Source of the DNA: JBDRTU01 sp043823825
GTDB lineage: Bacteria; Patescibacteriota; Patescibacteriia; Veblenbacterales; UBA10138
Assembly (NCBI GenBank): GCA_043823825.1
Contig: JBDRTU010000032.1
Coordinates: 1 to 32,402, forward strand
DNA length: 32,402 nt
Reading direction: 5' to 3'
Shown here piece after piece: positions 1 to 6,384 of the stretch. A program made the position numbers and the translations under genes. Under the pieces are notes generated by a model. That model saw only the letters and a program-made list of their open reading frames with translations. It ran no database searches and had not been told where the DNA came from. How positions within the stretch are numbered: the stretch's first letter is position 1; every line of letters begins with the position of its first letter.

Positions 1-71
1 ACCGCGTACGCTTCAAAACCCGTTGCCTGCAGTTTAGTCAAAATATTTTTTACTTCACTGGGAATTTTCAT
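1..71 (-). CDS. CCA tRNA nucleotidyltransferase / poly(A) polymerase family, N-terminus only
   Basis: Only the first 23 codons are inside the window; the gene runs off the left edge. The peptide begins MKIPSEVKNIL and continues with a leucine-rich helix and GFEAYAV, which resembles the start of class II CCA-adding enzymes and poly(A) polymerases just before their conserved GGxVRD strand. These enzymes build or repair the CCA end of tRNAs. The ATG at 71-69 overlaps the TGA stop of the upstream HD-domain gene as ATGA, implying translational coupling. AGGAAA lies just upstream as a possible ribosome binding site. The family call rests on a short stretch and is tentative. Confidence 0.6.
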   Translation of the reverse strand, partial: MKIPSEVKNILTKLQATGFEAYA

Positions 72-712
72 AATTTTCCTTTAACTTCGTTGTCCAGCCG
101 CTTAATAAACTTGGCCATAAAAGCCGTGCGTTCCTGCGCGATTTTCCGGCCAGACTCGGTGAACATTTTATTTTTCAAAAACCGTAATTTCACCATATAT
201 TCCGTGTATAGCGTATGGTTTTTATCGTGTGGACTATTGGCCAAAATACTTTTTTTATCGGTATTGTGTAAACGCGAACCATGGCGTCCGCACCATAAAA
301 ATCCTCGGCCCACGCCAATCGCCCCCAAGGCGTCTAGCTTATCCGCGTCAGAGAGAATCTTTGCCTCTAGAGATTTGGGCTTAATATTATTGCGATACCG
401 ATGTGCTTCAATCGCGTACTTGACGGCCAAGACAAAGTCTTTATCATAATCCAACTCCTGAAGAATCTTTTCCGCTTCTTTGGCGCCCTCCAAGGCGTGG
501 CAGAATTGGCCGCCACCCAACATCTCTTCTGATCTTTTAATGTCGTGAAGTAAAGCCGCGGTTTTAACTACAACCATATCCGCTTTTTCTTTTTTTGCCA
601 AAACAATAGCTAAATTATAAACCCGCACCACGTGGTCCCAGTCGTGGCAAGAAATACTATCGGTAAACCGGCTTTTGGCGATTTGCTCAATTTCTTTAAG
701 ATTAACTTTCAT
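68..712 (-). CDS. HD-domain metal-dependent phosphohydrolase
   Basis: A 214-aa HD-superfamily protein when started at the ATG at 712. An in-frame start at 751 would add 13 residues encoded by a GC-rich palindrome and is less likely. Visible metal-ligand motifs are His27 (CHDWDHVVRVYNLA), the His56-Asp57 pair in LLHDIKR, His103 in AIEAHRYR and the acidic cluster SDADKLDALGAIG at 121-133. This order is typical of the small bacterial HD hydrolases (COG1418-like), which cleave phosphate esters or nucleotides; the substrate cannot be read from sequence. It is translationally coupled (ATGA) to the downstream CCA-adding enzyme gene, so a role in RNA or nucleotide housekeeping is an inference. The stop is TGA, evidence for the standard use of TGA. 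Confidence 0.85.
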   Translation of the reverse strand: MKVNLKEIEQIAKSRFTDSISCHDWDHVVRVYNLAIVLAKKEKADMVVVKTAALLHDIKRSEEMLGGGQFCHALEGAKEAEKILQELDYDKDFVLAVKYAIEAHRYRNNIKPKSLEAKILSDADKLDALGAIGVGRGFLWCGRHGSRLHNTDKKSILANSPHDKNHTLYTEYMVKLRFLKNKMFTESGRKIAQERTAFMAKFIKRLDNEVKGKL

Positions 713-731
713 ATTACTTTTGCGCGCCCCG

Positions 732-749
732 GCCCCGCAGCTGCGGGGC
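732..749. repeat. 18-bp perfect GC palindrome
   Basis: GCCCCGCAG followed directly by its reverse complement CTGCGGGGC. It lies just upstream of the HD-domain gene start and at the left edge of the rearranged island. It would form a strong hairpin in RNA from either strand, but there is no T-tract, so it is not called a terminator. It may mark the left boundary of the island. Confidence 0.6.
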
Positions 750-781
750 AACCTTCTGGTTCAACCCGCCTGCCAGCGCCT

Positions 782-869
782 GTGCAGTATTCTTGAATTA
801 GTTCGAACGCATTTTTCAGAAAAAATTCCCCCGCGAAAATTCGGAAAGGCGGCGGAGCCGCACCGCTGA
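782..869. repeat. 88-bp inverted repeat, left arm
   Basis: By reading, the reverse complement of 1763-1850, base for base over 88 bp. It starts GTGCAGTATTCTTG and ends GCACCGCTGA. The two arms enclose about 0.9 kb with the lipoprotein gene. Perfect identity between arms implies a recent duplication, gene conversion, or an assembly effect. Confidence 0.9.
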
Positions 870-896
870 CAATTTCAAGTTTTTCTTTGGCGGCAT
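868..896 (-). pseudogene. Recombinase N-terminal fragment (29 bp)
   Basis: Exact reverse-complement match to 2082-2110 of the intact recombinase gene, encoding the stretch AAKEKLEIV on the minus strand. It ends where the 88-bp repeat begins. It reads as a remnant of a second recombinase copy in the opposite orientation and is too short to be functional. Confidence 0.75.
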
Positions 897-990
897 TCAA
901 TTCAAAATTCGCGGAGCGAATTACTGAAATTCTAGCAAATTTAAGCTTTGGCGGCAAATTCTTTTATGAAAACTTACTATCAAAATTTAT

Positions 991-1027
991 TAAAAAGAAA
1001 GAGGGCATCGCTTTCGCAAATGCCCTC
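991..1027 (-). terminator. Rho-independent terminator of the lipoprotein gene
   Basis: On the minus strand the arm GAGGGCAT (1027-1020) pairs with ATGCCCTC (1008-1001), followed by a T-rich tract (TTTCTTTTTA). It sits 26 bp past the lipoprotein stop codon, making the cassette a self-contained transcription unit. Confidence 0.88.
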
Positions 1028-1052
1028 TCATGTAATGTGGTTGGCCGAGGAA

Positions 1053-1544
1053 CTACTGCCGCGGAAGGTACACCTCTTTCTCAAGGTCCTTCCGCGAAAT
1101 CCTGACCACCGCGACCCGGAGAATGTCGTTTCTGACTTGGTCGTCGGCGAGCCACCAGTTGAGGTTCGATTTCTCCGACTCGGTGTAAACGGTACGTTTC
1201 GAGTTGAGCCAGTTCTCGTCGAAGACGAACTCGACTGTCGGAACGGTTTTCGATTCGTCGACGACGAAACGAAACATGCTATAGGACAGAGTCGTGGAGA
1301 TGAACTCCTCGGCTGTCCTCCCCCAGTAGAACTGGAGTTTCCGTTCCGAGACCAGATTTCCCGACACCGAACCGATGCCGAGGAAGAAACTGCCGTCCAT
1401 GTGTCCGTTGATTCCGCTCGTCTGCTCGATCCTGCGAAGGTCATGCTGACCGAGAAGACCGAGTTGCTGGAGTTGATCCTTTCTCGGCTCCCCGCAACCA
1501 GCGAGAAGACCAACCAGTGCGATAAGGCAAAACAATCGTTTCAT
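1053..1544 (-). CDS. Predicted lipoprotein of unknown function, island cargo
   Basis: A 163-aa protein starting MKRLFCLIALVGLLAGC: a basic n-region, a hydrophobic stretch and a lipobox LAGC with Cys17, so it should be lipidated and surface-anchored. The mature part is soluble, rich in charged and aromatic residues (FYWGRTAEEF, VEFVFDENWLN, NLNWWLADDQ) and not recognised as a named family. A strong Shine-Dalgarno (AGGAGGG) precedes the ATG by a suitable distance. The gene is clearly richer in G+C than its neighbours, has a consensus promoter and its own terminator, and is enclosed by the 88-bp inverted repeat, all pointing to horizontally acquired cargo. Overlapping open frames on both strands are shadows produced by the GC-rich composition. 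Confidence 0.8.
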   Translation of the reverse strand: MKRLFCLIALVGLLAGCGEPRKDQLQQLGLLGQHDLRRIEQTSGINGHMDGSFFLGIGSVSGNLVSERKLQFYWGRTAEEFISTTLSYSMFRFVVDESKTVPTVEFVFDENWLNSKRTVYTESEKSNLNWWLADDQVRNDILRVAVVRISRKDLEKEVYLPRQ

Positions 1545-1608
1545 TGCTCGTCCCTCCTTTCAAGGTACTGTTTGACTGCATCAAGCCATAATGACTTGAT
1601 TTCCTGCT

Positions 1609-1637
1609 ATCCTACCATGTTAGATATTTCCTGTCAA
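1609..1637 (-). promoter_or_regulatory. Consensus sigma70-type promoter of the lipoprotein gene
   Basis: Minus strand: TTGACA (1637-1632), a 17-bp spacer and TAGGAT (1614-1609). It is about 65 bp upstream of the ATG. A short hairpin (TCAAG/CTTGA, about 1580-1600) lies in the leader. It is one of the two perfect -35 elements in the window associated with this spacing and a good -10. Confidence 0.82.
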
Positions 1638-1686
1638 GGGCAACAAAAAATCACCATCTCTGGTGTTTATAGTTTCTTAGCTCTTT

Positions 1687-1714
1687 GGATTAAAAAATTT
1701 TCTTCCCCCAAAAT
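1687..1714. repeat. 28-bp inverted copy of the recombinase upstream region
   Basis: Reverse complement of 1947-1974, 27 of 28 bases identical; the latter is the A+T-rich leader just before the intact recombinase start. This shows that the region carries a second, inverted copy of the recombinase 5' flank. Confidence 0.75.
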
Positions 1715-1715
1715 T

Positions 1716-1760
1716 AAAATATGGTTCGAGCCGATGTTTTTCTCCGAGTTCTTTTGCGGT
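1716..1760 (-). pseudogene. Scrambled recombinase fragments
   Basis: Two adjacent remnants on the minus strand. 1716-1741 is the exact reverse complement of 3326-3351, near the recombinase 3' end (KNIGSNHIL region). 1743-1760 matches the reverse complement of 2132-2149, in the recombinase 5' part (TAKEPG region), at 17 of 18 bases. Pieces 1.2 kb apart in the intact gene are therefore joined here, so this copy has an internal deletion or rearrangement. Confidence 0.7.
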
Positions 1761-1762
1761 CT

Positions 1763-1850
1763 TCAGCGGTGCGGCTCCGCCGCCTTTCCGAATTTTCGCG
1801 GGGGAATTTTTTCTGAAAAATGCGTTCGAACTAATTCAAGAATACTGCAC
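1763..1850. repeat. 88-bp inverted repeat, right arm
   Basis: Partner of 782-869. Its outer end overlaps by four bases the start of the 101-bp repeat arm at 1847, so the two repeat systems are directly joined at GCAC. Confidence 0.9.
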
Positions 1851-1947
1851 CACGTAGGAAAAGTCAAAGAGTTTTGGTTCGCCTCGCTTCGCTCGGCGAC
1901 TAATTTGTATTCAATTTTGGGGGTAAAAACAAATTGGCGGTTTCGCA
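1847..1947. repeat. 101-bp inverted repeat, left arm
   Basis: Reverse complement of 3351-3451 with two mismatches in 101 bp. The two arms flank the intact recombinase in inverted orientation. It contains a REP-like palindromic core (CGCCTCGCTTCGCTCGGCG). Confidence 0.9.
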
Positions 1948-1990
1948 TTTTGGGAGAAGAAAATTTTTTAATCCTTAATTCAATAAAAAT

Positions 1991-3523
1991 ATGAGATACG
2001 TACTTTACGCAAGAAAATCTACCGAAGAAGATGACCGACAGATTTTAAGTATTGAAGCGCAACTCGTAGAGTTGCAAGAGTATGCCGCCAAAGAAAAACT
2101 TGAAATTGTCGCTTCCTTTCAGGAAGCCAAAACCGCAAAAGAACCCGGACGAATCAAATTCGCAGAAATGTTGGCAATTATTGAATCCGGAAAAGCAGAC
2201 GGAATAATATCCTGGCACCCCGACAGATTAGCTCGCAATTCAGTGGACGGCGGAAAGATTATTCATTTCGTAGATCGCGGCTTGATTAAGTCCCTCAAAT
2301 TTCCCACTTTCTGGTTTGAACCGACACCGCAAGGATTGTTTATGCTCAATATCGCTTTCGGACAGAGTAAATATTTTGTAGATAATTTGCGAGAGAATGT
2401 GAAGCGAGGGCTACGACAAAAAATACGCAACGGCACTTGGCCTGGTTGGGCTCCGGTGGGCTACACCAATAACCCAAAAACGCGCGGGATTGATATTGAT
2501 AGCGAGAAAGCACCGAAAGTCCGCAAAATGTTTGCAATGTACGCCACCGGAGCATATACGCTTCATTCTCTCGCAAATTGGTGCAAGGAAAATGGTTTGC
2601 GGGGTAATCTTGGCAAACCGCTTGTCATCGCCAACATTCAGAAAAATCTACAAAATATTTTCTATTTGGGCTTAATGAAATGGAAGGGGGAGATTTTTGA
2701 GGGAAAACATGAGCCGTTAATCTCAAAGAAACTTTTTGATAAATGCCAAGAAGTGATGGCGAAGCGCGGAAAAGTGCAAGAAGTGAGAAAGCATCATTTT
2801 GCTTTTCTTGGCCTATTGAAATGTGCTTCATGTGGTTGCTCAATAACTGCCGAAAAGCAGAAAGGTCATAATTATTATCGTTGCACCAAGAAAAAAGGTT
2901 TGTGCCAAGAAAAGCATTATCTCCGTGAAGAAGCACTGACCGAACAAATCACTTCTTACCTTCAAAAAGTTTCTTTGTCGAGCCAAGACACCGAGAAAGT
3001 TTTGGCGGCGTTAGACAGCGAGCAGGATAAAGCGAGAGAGGACGCACAAGGTGAGATTAGCTTTTTGAAAGAGCAATTAGCACAAGTTGAAACGAAACTT
3101 CAAAAGTTGTTAGACATCTATCTGGCGGACGCTTTATCCACAGAAGAATACGCCGCCAAAAAACAAAGTTTGTTGTCTCAAAAAATAACGCTAAACGAAA
3201 AAATCACCGACTTTGAGACAAAAGGTTTGTCTTGGCTCGAACCGGCTCGTGAGTTTGTAAAATCCTTAAATCAAGCCGCGAAATTGATTGGAGGGAATAA
3301 TCTTTCCGAATTGCCAACATTTCTAAAAAACATCGGCTCGAACCATATTTTGCGAAACCGCCAATTCGTTTTTGCCCCCAAAATTGAATACAAATTAGTC
3401 GCCGAGCGAAGCGAGGCGAACCAAAACTCTTTGACTTTTCCTACGTGGTGCGGGATACGAGAATCGAACTCGCGTCTCATCCTTGGGAAGGATGCATACT
3501 ACCATTGTACTAATCCCGCCTAA
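1991..3523 (+). CDS. Large serine recombinase (site-specific integrase/resolvase family)
   Basis: A 510-aa recombinase. The N-terminal resolvase domain (about 1-140) has YARKS with nucleophile Ser10 and the active-site arginines of DRLARNS (78-84). A recombinase domain follows (about 150-260, with APVGYTN), then a zinc ribbon with Cys278, Cys281, Cys298 and Cys305, and a coiled coil (about 330-410). This order is that of large serine integrases, which join circular DNA to attachment sites. The last 24 residues (GIRESNSRLILG onward) are antisense translation of the tRNA-Gly gene: the reading frame runs out of the element into its target and stops just past the tRNA 5' end. The ATG at 1991 has no clear Shine-Dalgarno. 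Catalytic residues look intact, so it may be active. Confidence 0.93.
   Translation: MRYVLYARKSTEEDDRQILSIEAQLVELQEYAAKEKLEIVASFQEAKTAKEPGRIKFAEMLAIIESGKADGIISWHPDRLARNSVDGGKIIHFVDRGLIKSLKFPTFWFEPTPQGLFMLNIAFGQSKYFVDNLRENVKRGLRQKIRNGTWPGWAPVGYTNNPKTRGIDIDSEKAPKVRKMFAMYATGAYTLHSLANWCKENGLRGNLGKPLVIANIQKNLQNIFYLGLMKWKGEIFEGKHEPLISKKLFDKCQEVMAKRGKVQEVRKHHFAFLGLLKCASCGCSITAEKQKGHNYYRCTKKKGLCQEKHYLREEALTEQITSYLQKVSLSSQDTEKVLAALDSEQDKAREDAQGEISFLKEQLAQVETKLQKLLDIYLADALSTEEYAAKKQSLLSQKITLNEKITDFETKGLSWLEPAREFVKSLNQAAKLIGGNNLSELPTFLKNIGSNHILRNRQFVFAPKIEYKLVAERSEANQNSLTFPTWCGIRESNSRLILGKDAYYHCTNPA
3351..3451. repeat. 101-bp inverted repeat, right arm
   Basis: Covers codons for the recombinase C-terminal region and ends in the first acceptor base and CCA end of tRNA-Gly (minus strand). 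Partner of 1847-1947. Confidence 0.9.
3446..3519 (-). tRNA. tRNA-Gly(CCC), CCA end encoded
   Basis: On the minus strand the acceptor arms GCGGGAT (3519-3513) and ATCCCGC (3456-3450) pair over 7 bp, followed by discriminator A and an encoded CCA (3448-3446). The anticodon stem CATCC/GGATG encloses the loop TTCCCAA, giving anticodon CCC. The T-arm GCGAG-TTCGATT-CTCGT is intact. It is the apparent integration target of the serine-recombinase island, which starts at its 3' end; the gene remains complete. The recombinase frame overlaps it antisense. Confidence 0.95.
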
Positions 3524-3575
3524 GATTAACAACAAAGGATGATCAACTATATCTCTTTAGACAAATCAAAGATTA

Positions 3576-3604
3576 AGTATAAAAGAGCCAAGCTAAATAC
3601 GCAA
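3576..3604 (-). promoter_or_regulatory. Promoter of tRNA-Gly
   Basis: Minus strand TTGCGT (3604-3599), 17-bp spacer, TATACT (3581-3576), about 57 bp upstream of the tRNA 5' end. The 105-bp gap to ftsE must also hold the divergent ftsE promoter, for which no equally clear match is seen. Confidence 0.6.
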
Positions 3605-3624
3605 ACATTAAGACCTTTAATTGT

Positions 3625-4311
3625 ATGAGTCTAATTGAATTTCGCAACGCTGGTAAATTTTATCCTGGTAGCATTGTAGCTGCTAAAGATATTAACTTGG
3701 TTATTCAAGATGGCGAGTTTGTTTCCATTGTTGGTCAATCAGGCGCTGGGAAGACTACTTTGGTTAAACTATTGATTGCCGAAGAAAAAGCTTCTCAAGG
3801 CAGGATAATTGTTGGTGGTTGGGATATTACCAAAATTAGGGCGCGCGAGATTCCAATTCTTAGAAAGCAAATCGGCGTAGTTTTTCAGGATTTCAAACTA
3901 TTAGAGCGTAAAACTGTTTTTGAAAATATCGCCTTTGCTTTGGAGGTTTCTGGCGCTAGTAATGAACGGATTAATAGTGTAGTGCCGCAACTATTAAAAA
4001 TTGTAGGTTTAGAAAATTTCAGCCATCAGTGGCCGCGATCTCTTTCTGGCGGAGAAAAGCAGCGTGTAGCAATTGCTAGGGCCCTGGCTCACCGGCCCAA
4101 AATTTTAATTGCTGATGAACCGACGGGTAACCTGGATTCAATTAATACCAAAGAGATTATTAATTTACTACAAAAGATTAATGAATTTGGCACCACTGTG
4201 ATTTTAGTAACGCATAATCGGGAAGTTGTTAATATGCTTAAAAAAAGAGTTGTGACTATGCATCAGGGAGAAATTACTTCTGACCAACAGCATGGTCGTT
4301 ATATGTTATAA
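3625..4311 (+). CDS. ftsE: Cell-division ABC transporter ATP-binding protein FtsE
   Basis: A 228-aa ABC ATPase of the usual FtsE length. Walker A is GQSGAGKT at 37-44, the ABC signature LSGGE at 140-144, and Walker B ILIAD followed by the catalytic Glu165; the D-loop and switch His (VTHN) are present. With FtsX it forms a membrane complex at the septum that activates peptidoglycan hydrolases rather than moving a solute. ftsX starts 3 bp after its stop codon, so the two are one operon. The EnvC-like M23 protein encoded at 28355-29554 is a plausible partner of the complex (inference). No clear ribosome binding site precedes the ATG. Confidence 0.95.
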   Translation: MSLIEFRNAGKFYPGSIVAAKDINLVIQDGEFVSIVGQSGAGKTTLVKLLIAEEKASQGRIIVGGWDITKIRAREIPILRKQIGVVFQDFKLLERKTVFENIAFALEVSGASNERINSVVPQLLKIVGLENFSHQWPRSLSGGEKQRVAIARALAHRPKILIADEPTGNLDSINTKEIINLLQKINEFGTTVILVTHNREVVNMLKKRVVTMHQGEITSDQQHGRYML

Positions 4312-4314
4312 ATT

Positions 4315-5229
4315 ATGTTGCTATCATTTTTCCGAATCATAAAATTCGGCTTCCAGAGTTTTTTTAGAAATTTTTGGCTTACTTTAGTAACTGTGACTAT
4401 CATAGTGTTAAGTTTGCTGTCAATAAGCGCTTTGGGCGCGGTGACAGTTGTTTCGGGTGAGGCTTTAAAAAGCTTGGAGCAAAAAATAGATGTTAGTATT
4501 TATTTAAAACCAGATTTAAGCGAAGGCGATATTTTCGGCTTAAAATCAGAATTAGAAACTTTAGCTGGCGTTAAGTCGGTAGAGTATACTTCGTCAGCCG
4601 AAGCCTTGGTGCAATTTAAAGAAAAATATCAGGATAATGAAAAGATTGGCGAGGCGTTAATTCTTTTAGGTGTGAATCCATTAGGTGCCAGTCTTACTGT
4701 TAAAGCATATTCCGAAGAAGGCTATCAAGCGATTTTAACTCAATTAGAAGAAGGGGATCATGAGGGTTTAATCCAAGAAGCCCGTTTTGACGATTTTCGA
4801 CAGGTAATCGCCGGAGTTGCTGACTTATCAAACAAAGTTGAAAAAGGTGGATTAATAGTTAGCTTAATCTTTTTAGTGATCGCTTTGCTCGTAGTATTCA
4901 ACACTATTCGTATTAATATTTATACACATCGTCAGGAAATAGAAATTAAACGGCTAGTTGGTTCTACCAACTGGTTTATCCGCGCACCTTTTTGGGTAGA
5001 AAGCATATTGTACGCTTTTGTAGCTACAGTTATAACTGCAATAATTTTTTACACTGCCCTAGCTTGGCTGGAGCCGTATATTGGCAGCTTGTTTGACGGT
5101 CATCAATTCAGCATTGTGGAATATTTTAAAGCGCGTGGCTTGATATTTTTTAGTCTGCAGTTTGTAGTAGCAGCAGTGCTGAATATATTGGCGTCTTTTG
5201 TTGCTATGCGCCGGTATTTGAAAGTCTAA
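4315..5229 (+). CDS. ftsX: Cell-division protein FtsX
   Basis: A 304-aa membrane protein with the FtsX layout: one N-terminal transmembrane helix (about 20-45), an extracellular domain (about 50-170) and three C-terminal helices (about 175-200, 225-250, 275-300). The segment between helices 2 and 3 contains RQEIEIKRLVGSTNWFIRAP, the conserved cytoplasmic loop that contacts FtsE. It follows ftsE by 3 bp. It carries no ATPase itself; it transmits FtsE ATP hydrolysis to murein hydrolases outside the cell. Confidence 0.94.
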   Translation: MLLSFFRIIKFGFQSFFRNFWLTLVTVTIIVLSLLSISALGAVTVVSGEALKSLEQKIDVSIYLKPDLSEGDIFGLKSELETLAGVKSVEYTSSAEALVQFKEKYQDNEKIGEALILLGVNPLGASLTVKAYSEEGYQAILTQLEEGDHEGLIQEARFDDFRQVIAGVADLSNKVEKGGLIVSLIFLVIALLVVFNTIRINIYTHRQEIEIKRLVGSTNWFIRAPFWVESILYAFVATVITAIIFYTALAWLEPYIGSLFDGHQFSIVEYFKARGLIFFSLQFVVAAVLNILASFVAMRRYLKV

Positions 5230-5247
5230 CGCCAGAGTTTTAGTTTA

Positions 5248-5283
5248 ATAAAAAATCCCCTATTGATTTTTATGTAGGGGATT
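5248..5283 (-). terminator. Terminator after the M50 protease gene
   Basis: AATCCCCTA (5254-5262) pairs with TAGGGGATT (5275-5283). On the minus strand the hairpin is followed by a run of Ts (the A-run at 5250-5255), so it serves the minus-strand protease gene. It also lies about 25 bp past ftsX and could help end that transcript. Confidence 0.8.
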
Positions 5284-5300
5284 GTTAGGTTTCGCTATAT

Positions 5301-6077
5301 TTATTTTATAAAATCGGAAATAATGGCAAAAATAATCAACGCCAGAAATAGCCAAATAGTAGCCGACTGGTAAACACCATAAACCATTTTCCTTTTACTC
5401 AAGCGGCGCATAATAGCCTCAATAATTTTTCCACCATCTAATGAACCAATGGGCAGAATATTAAAAAGAGCAATACTAAGCGATATTAAACCGGCATTAA
5501 TCATAGCCGAGCCTAGATTAGTTGACTGGCTGATTATCCCCCAAATTTCTACTGGACCTGTGACTGTTTCTAGAGGTGTGGTAATTAATCCCCAGATTAG
5601 AAAAATAGTGGCCGCTATACCCAAGGGTAATAAAACAAACCGTGAAATAATCTGGCGTCCGGAAAAAAATATAATTGGAATAGAAACTAAGACCAAAGTT
5701 GGTACGCTCCAAATAACCAGCCACAAATTCTGCTCCTCATATATTAATCTACCGATTAGTAACAAAATAGCAGCGAAGATTATATTAGTCAGCGGACCGG
5801 CGCCGGCAATATCTGCTGTCTGTTTATAATCCAGATTAATAAGTTTAAGCATACCGCCTTGCGTTGGTTTGACATAAGCCATTATTAGTAAAGGCGTAAA
5901 TTGTAACCAGACCCCACCCCATAACTTTGGCAAATAGAATCTAATTTTCAAAGGGCAGGGAATGCCGATAGAAATTAATTCCAGCTTAATGCCGGCTTTA
6001 TGCATGGCTTTGGCATGAGCCAATTCGTGTAAAATTAATGAAATAATAACCAAGACAACAGTTATGGCTGTAATCAT
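5301..6077 (-). CDS. M50 family (site-2 protease type) membrane metalloprotease
   Basis: A 258-aa polytopic membrane protein. The zinc-binding HELAH motif is at 17-21 in the first transmembrane helix, and the third ligand region NILPIGSLDGG is near residue 215, as in intramembrane-cleaving M50 proteases. There is no PDZ domain, unlike RseP. The start is taken as the ATG at 6077: GGAG lies 6 nt upstream, and the longer in-frame TTG start would overlap that site. Such enzymes cut transmembrane substrates, often in stress or sporulation signalling; no substrate is evident nearby. It is monocistronic, with its own promoter and terminator. Confidence 0.88.
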   Translation of the reverse strand: MITAITVVLVIISLILHELAHAKAMHKAGIKLELISIGIPCPLKIRFYLPKLWGGVWLQFTPLLIMAYVKPTQGGMLKLINLDYKQTADIAGAGPLTNIIFAAILLLIGRLIYEEQNLWLVIWSVPTLVLVSIPIIFFSGRQIISRFVLLPLGIAATIFLIWGLITTPLETVTGPVEIWGIISQSTNLGSAMINAGLISLSIALFNILPIGSLDGGKIIEAIMRRLSKRKMVYGVYQSATIWLFLALIIFAIISDFIK

Positions 6078-6132
6078 TTTTAACTCCAAATTGTAAATAA
6101 TTCGATTTTGTTGTTTTTTAAATATTTAAAAC

Positions 6133-6161
6133 ATCTTAATTGCTTGCTAGAGTTTAGTCAA
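6133..6161 (-). promoter_or_regulatory. Promoter of the M50 protease gene
   Basis: Minus strand TTGACT (6161-6156), 17-bp spacer, TAAGAT (6138-6133), about 55 bp upstream of the ATG. Confidence 0.65.
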
Positions 6162-6185
6162 GTTGTTATTATTGATTTAGCAATC

Positions 6186-6214
6186 TTGACGCAAAACATA
6201 AATTAAATTACCAT
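6186..6214 (+). promoter_or_regulatory. Promoter of the tRNA-Gln region
   Basis: TTGACG (6186-6191), 17-bp spacer, TACCAT (6209-6214). The predicted transcription start is just before the 5' acceptor strand of the split tRNA at 6230, so both tRNA-like genes would be on one transcript. It is divergent from the M50 promoter. Confidence 0.65.
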
Positions 6215-6238
6215 AAGTAGCTTCTGTGATGGGGGACC

Positions 6239-6267
6239 CGCCTAGACTCGACGTCTAGTCGAAGCTG
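6239..6267. repeat. Small palindromic repeat, copy 1
   Basis: CGCCTAGACTCG...AGTCGA...CTGG, similar to the reverse complement of 10461-10490. It lies inside the first insertion of the split tRNA-Gln, which suggests that the insertion was made by a dispersed palindromic element. Confidence 0.6.
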
Positions 6268-6313
6268 GTCGTCTAATAGTAGGACACCACCCGGTGCCCG
6301 TCCCGTATAGAAT

Positions 6314-6384
6314 TGGGGAATCGTCTAATGGTAGGACACCACCCTTTGGAGGTGGGTATCCTGGTTCGAGTCCAGGTTCCCCAG
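6314..6384 (+). tRNA. tRNA-Gln(TTG)
   Basis: Acceptor TGGGGAA/TTCCCCA with discriminator G and no encoded CCA. The D-arm is GTCTAATGGTAGGAC, the anticodon stem CCACC/GGTGG has loop CTTTGGA (anticodon TTG), and the T-arm is CTGG-TTCGAGT-CCAG with one further pair. All stems are intact. Short flanks TCCCGTA (6301-6307) and TACGGGA (6390-6396) could pair outside it, forming an extended stem around the tRNA. Confidence 0.95.

Larger units (their letters stand above)
1763..1948 (-). pseudogene. Recombinase C-terminal relic with an alternative tail
   Basis: The minus strand reads MRNRQFVFTPKIEYK...LTFPTWC, almost identical to the C-terminal region of the intact recombinase, then switches to SILELVRTHFSEKIPP where the intact gene switches to GIRESNSR (tRNA-derived). 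The point of divergence is the tRNA-proximal junction GTGGTGC. The relic therefore looks like the right end of a second insertion at a different target, whose flank supplied a different C-terminal tail. It lacks catalytic and DNA-binding regions and is not expected to encode a working protein. Confidence 0.75.
782..3451. mobile_element. Serine-recombinase island at the 3' end of tRNA-Gly
   Basis: From left to right the island carries an 88-bp repeat arm, a recombinase fragment, a lipoprotein gene with its own promoter and terminator, further recombinase fragments, the second 88-bp arm, a 101-bp repeat arm, the intact large serine recombinase and the second 101-bp arm, which ends inside the 3' end of tRNA-Gly(CCC). 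The right boundary is the GCACCACGTAGG junction at the tRNA 3' end (minus strand). The left boundary is not certain; 782 is the outermost repeat base and the GC palindrome at 732 could also mark it. Integration at a tRNA 3' end next to the recombinase gene is normal for integrative elements. The internal scrambling is not, and could reflect nested insertions or, less likely, misassembly. Confidence 0.65.

Noticed and set aside
709..957. 82-codon minus-strand frame through the left repeat arm
   Set aside because: Only the AAKEKLEIV stretch derives from a real gene (recombinase fragment); the rest is repeat and palindrome sequence.
1028..1513. 161-codon minus-strand frame, Ser/Arg-rich
   Set aside because: It overlaps the lipoprotein gene in another frame; the lipoprotein has a lipobox, a Shine-Dalgarno and a matching terminator, this one has none.
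948..1994. 348-codon plus-strand open frame across the island
   Set aside because: It runs antisense to the lipoprotein gene and through its promoter and both repeat arms; the protein has no coherent domain. A by-product of the GC-rich segment.
1847..3451. Invertible switch: recombinase flipping the segment between the 101-bp inverted repeats
   Set aside because: The repeats contain recombinase coding sequence and the other fragments are permuted, so relics of integration explain them better; there is no promoter placed to be switched. Not excluded.
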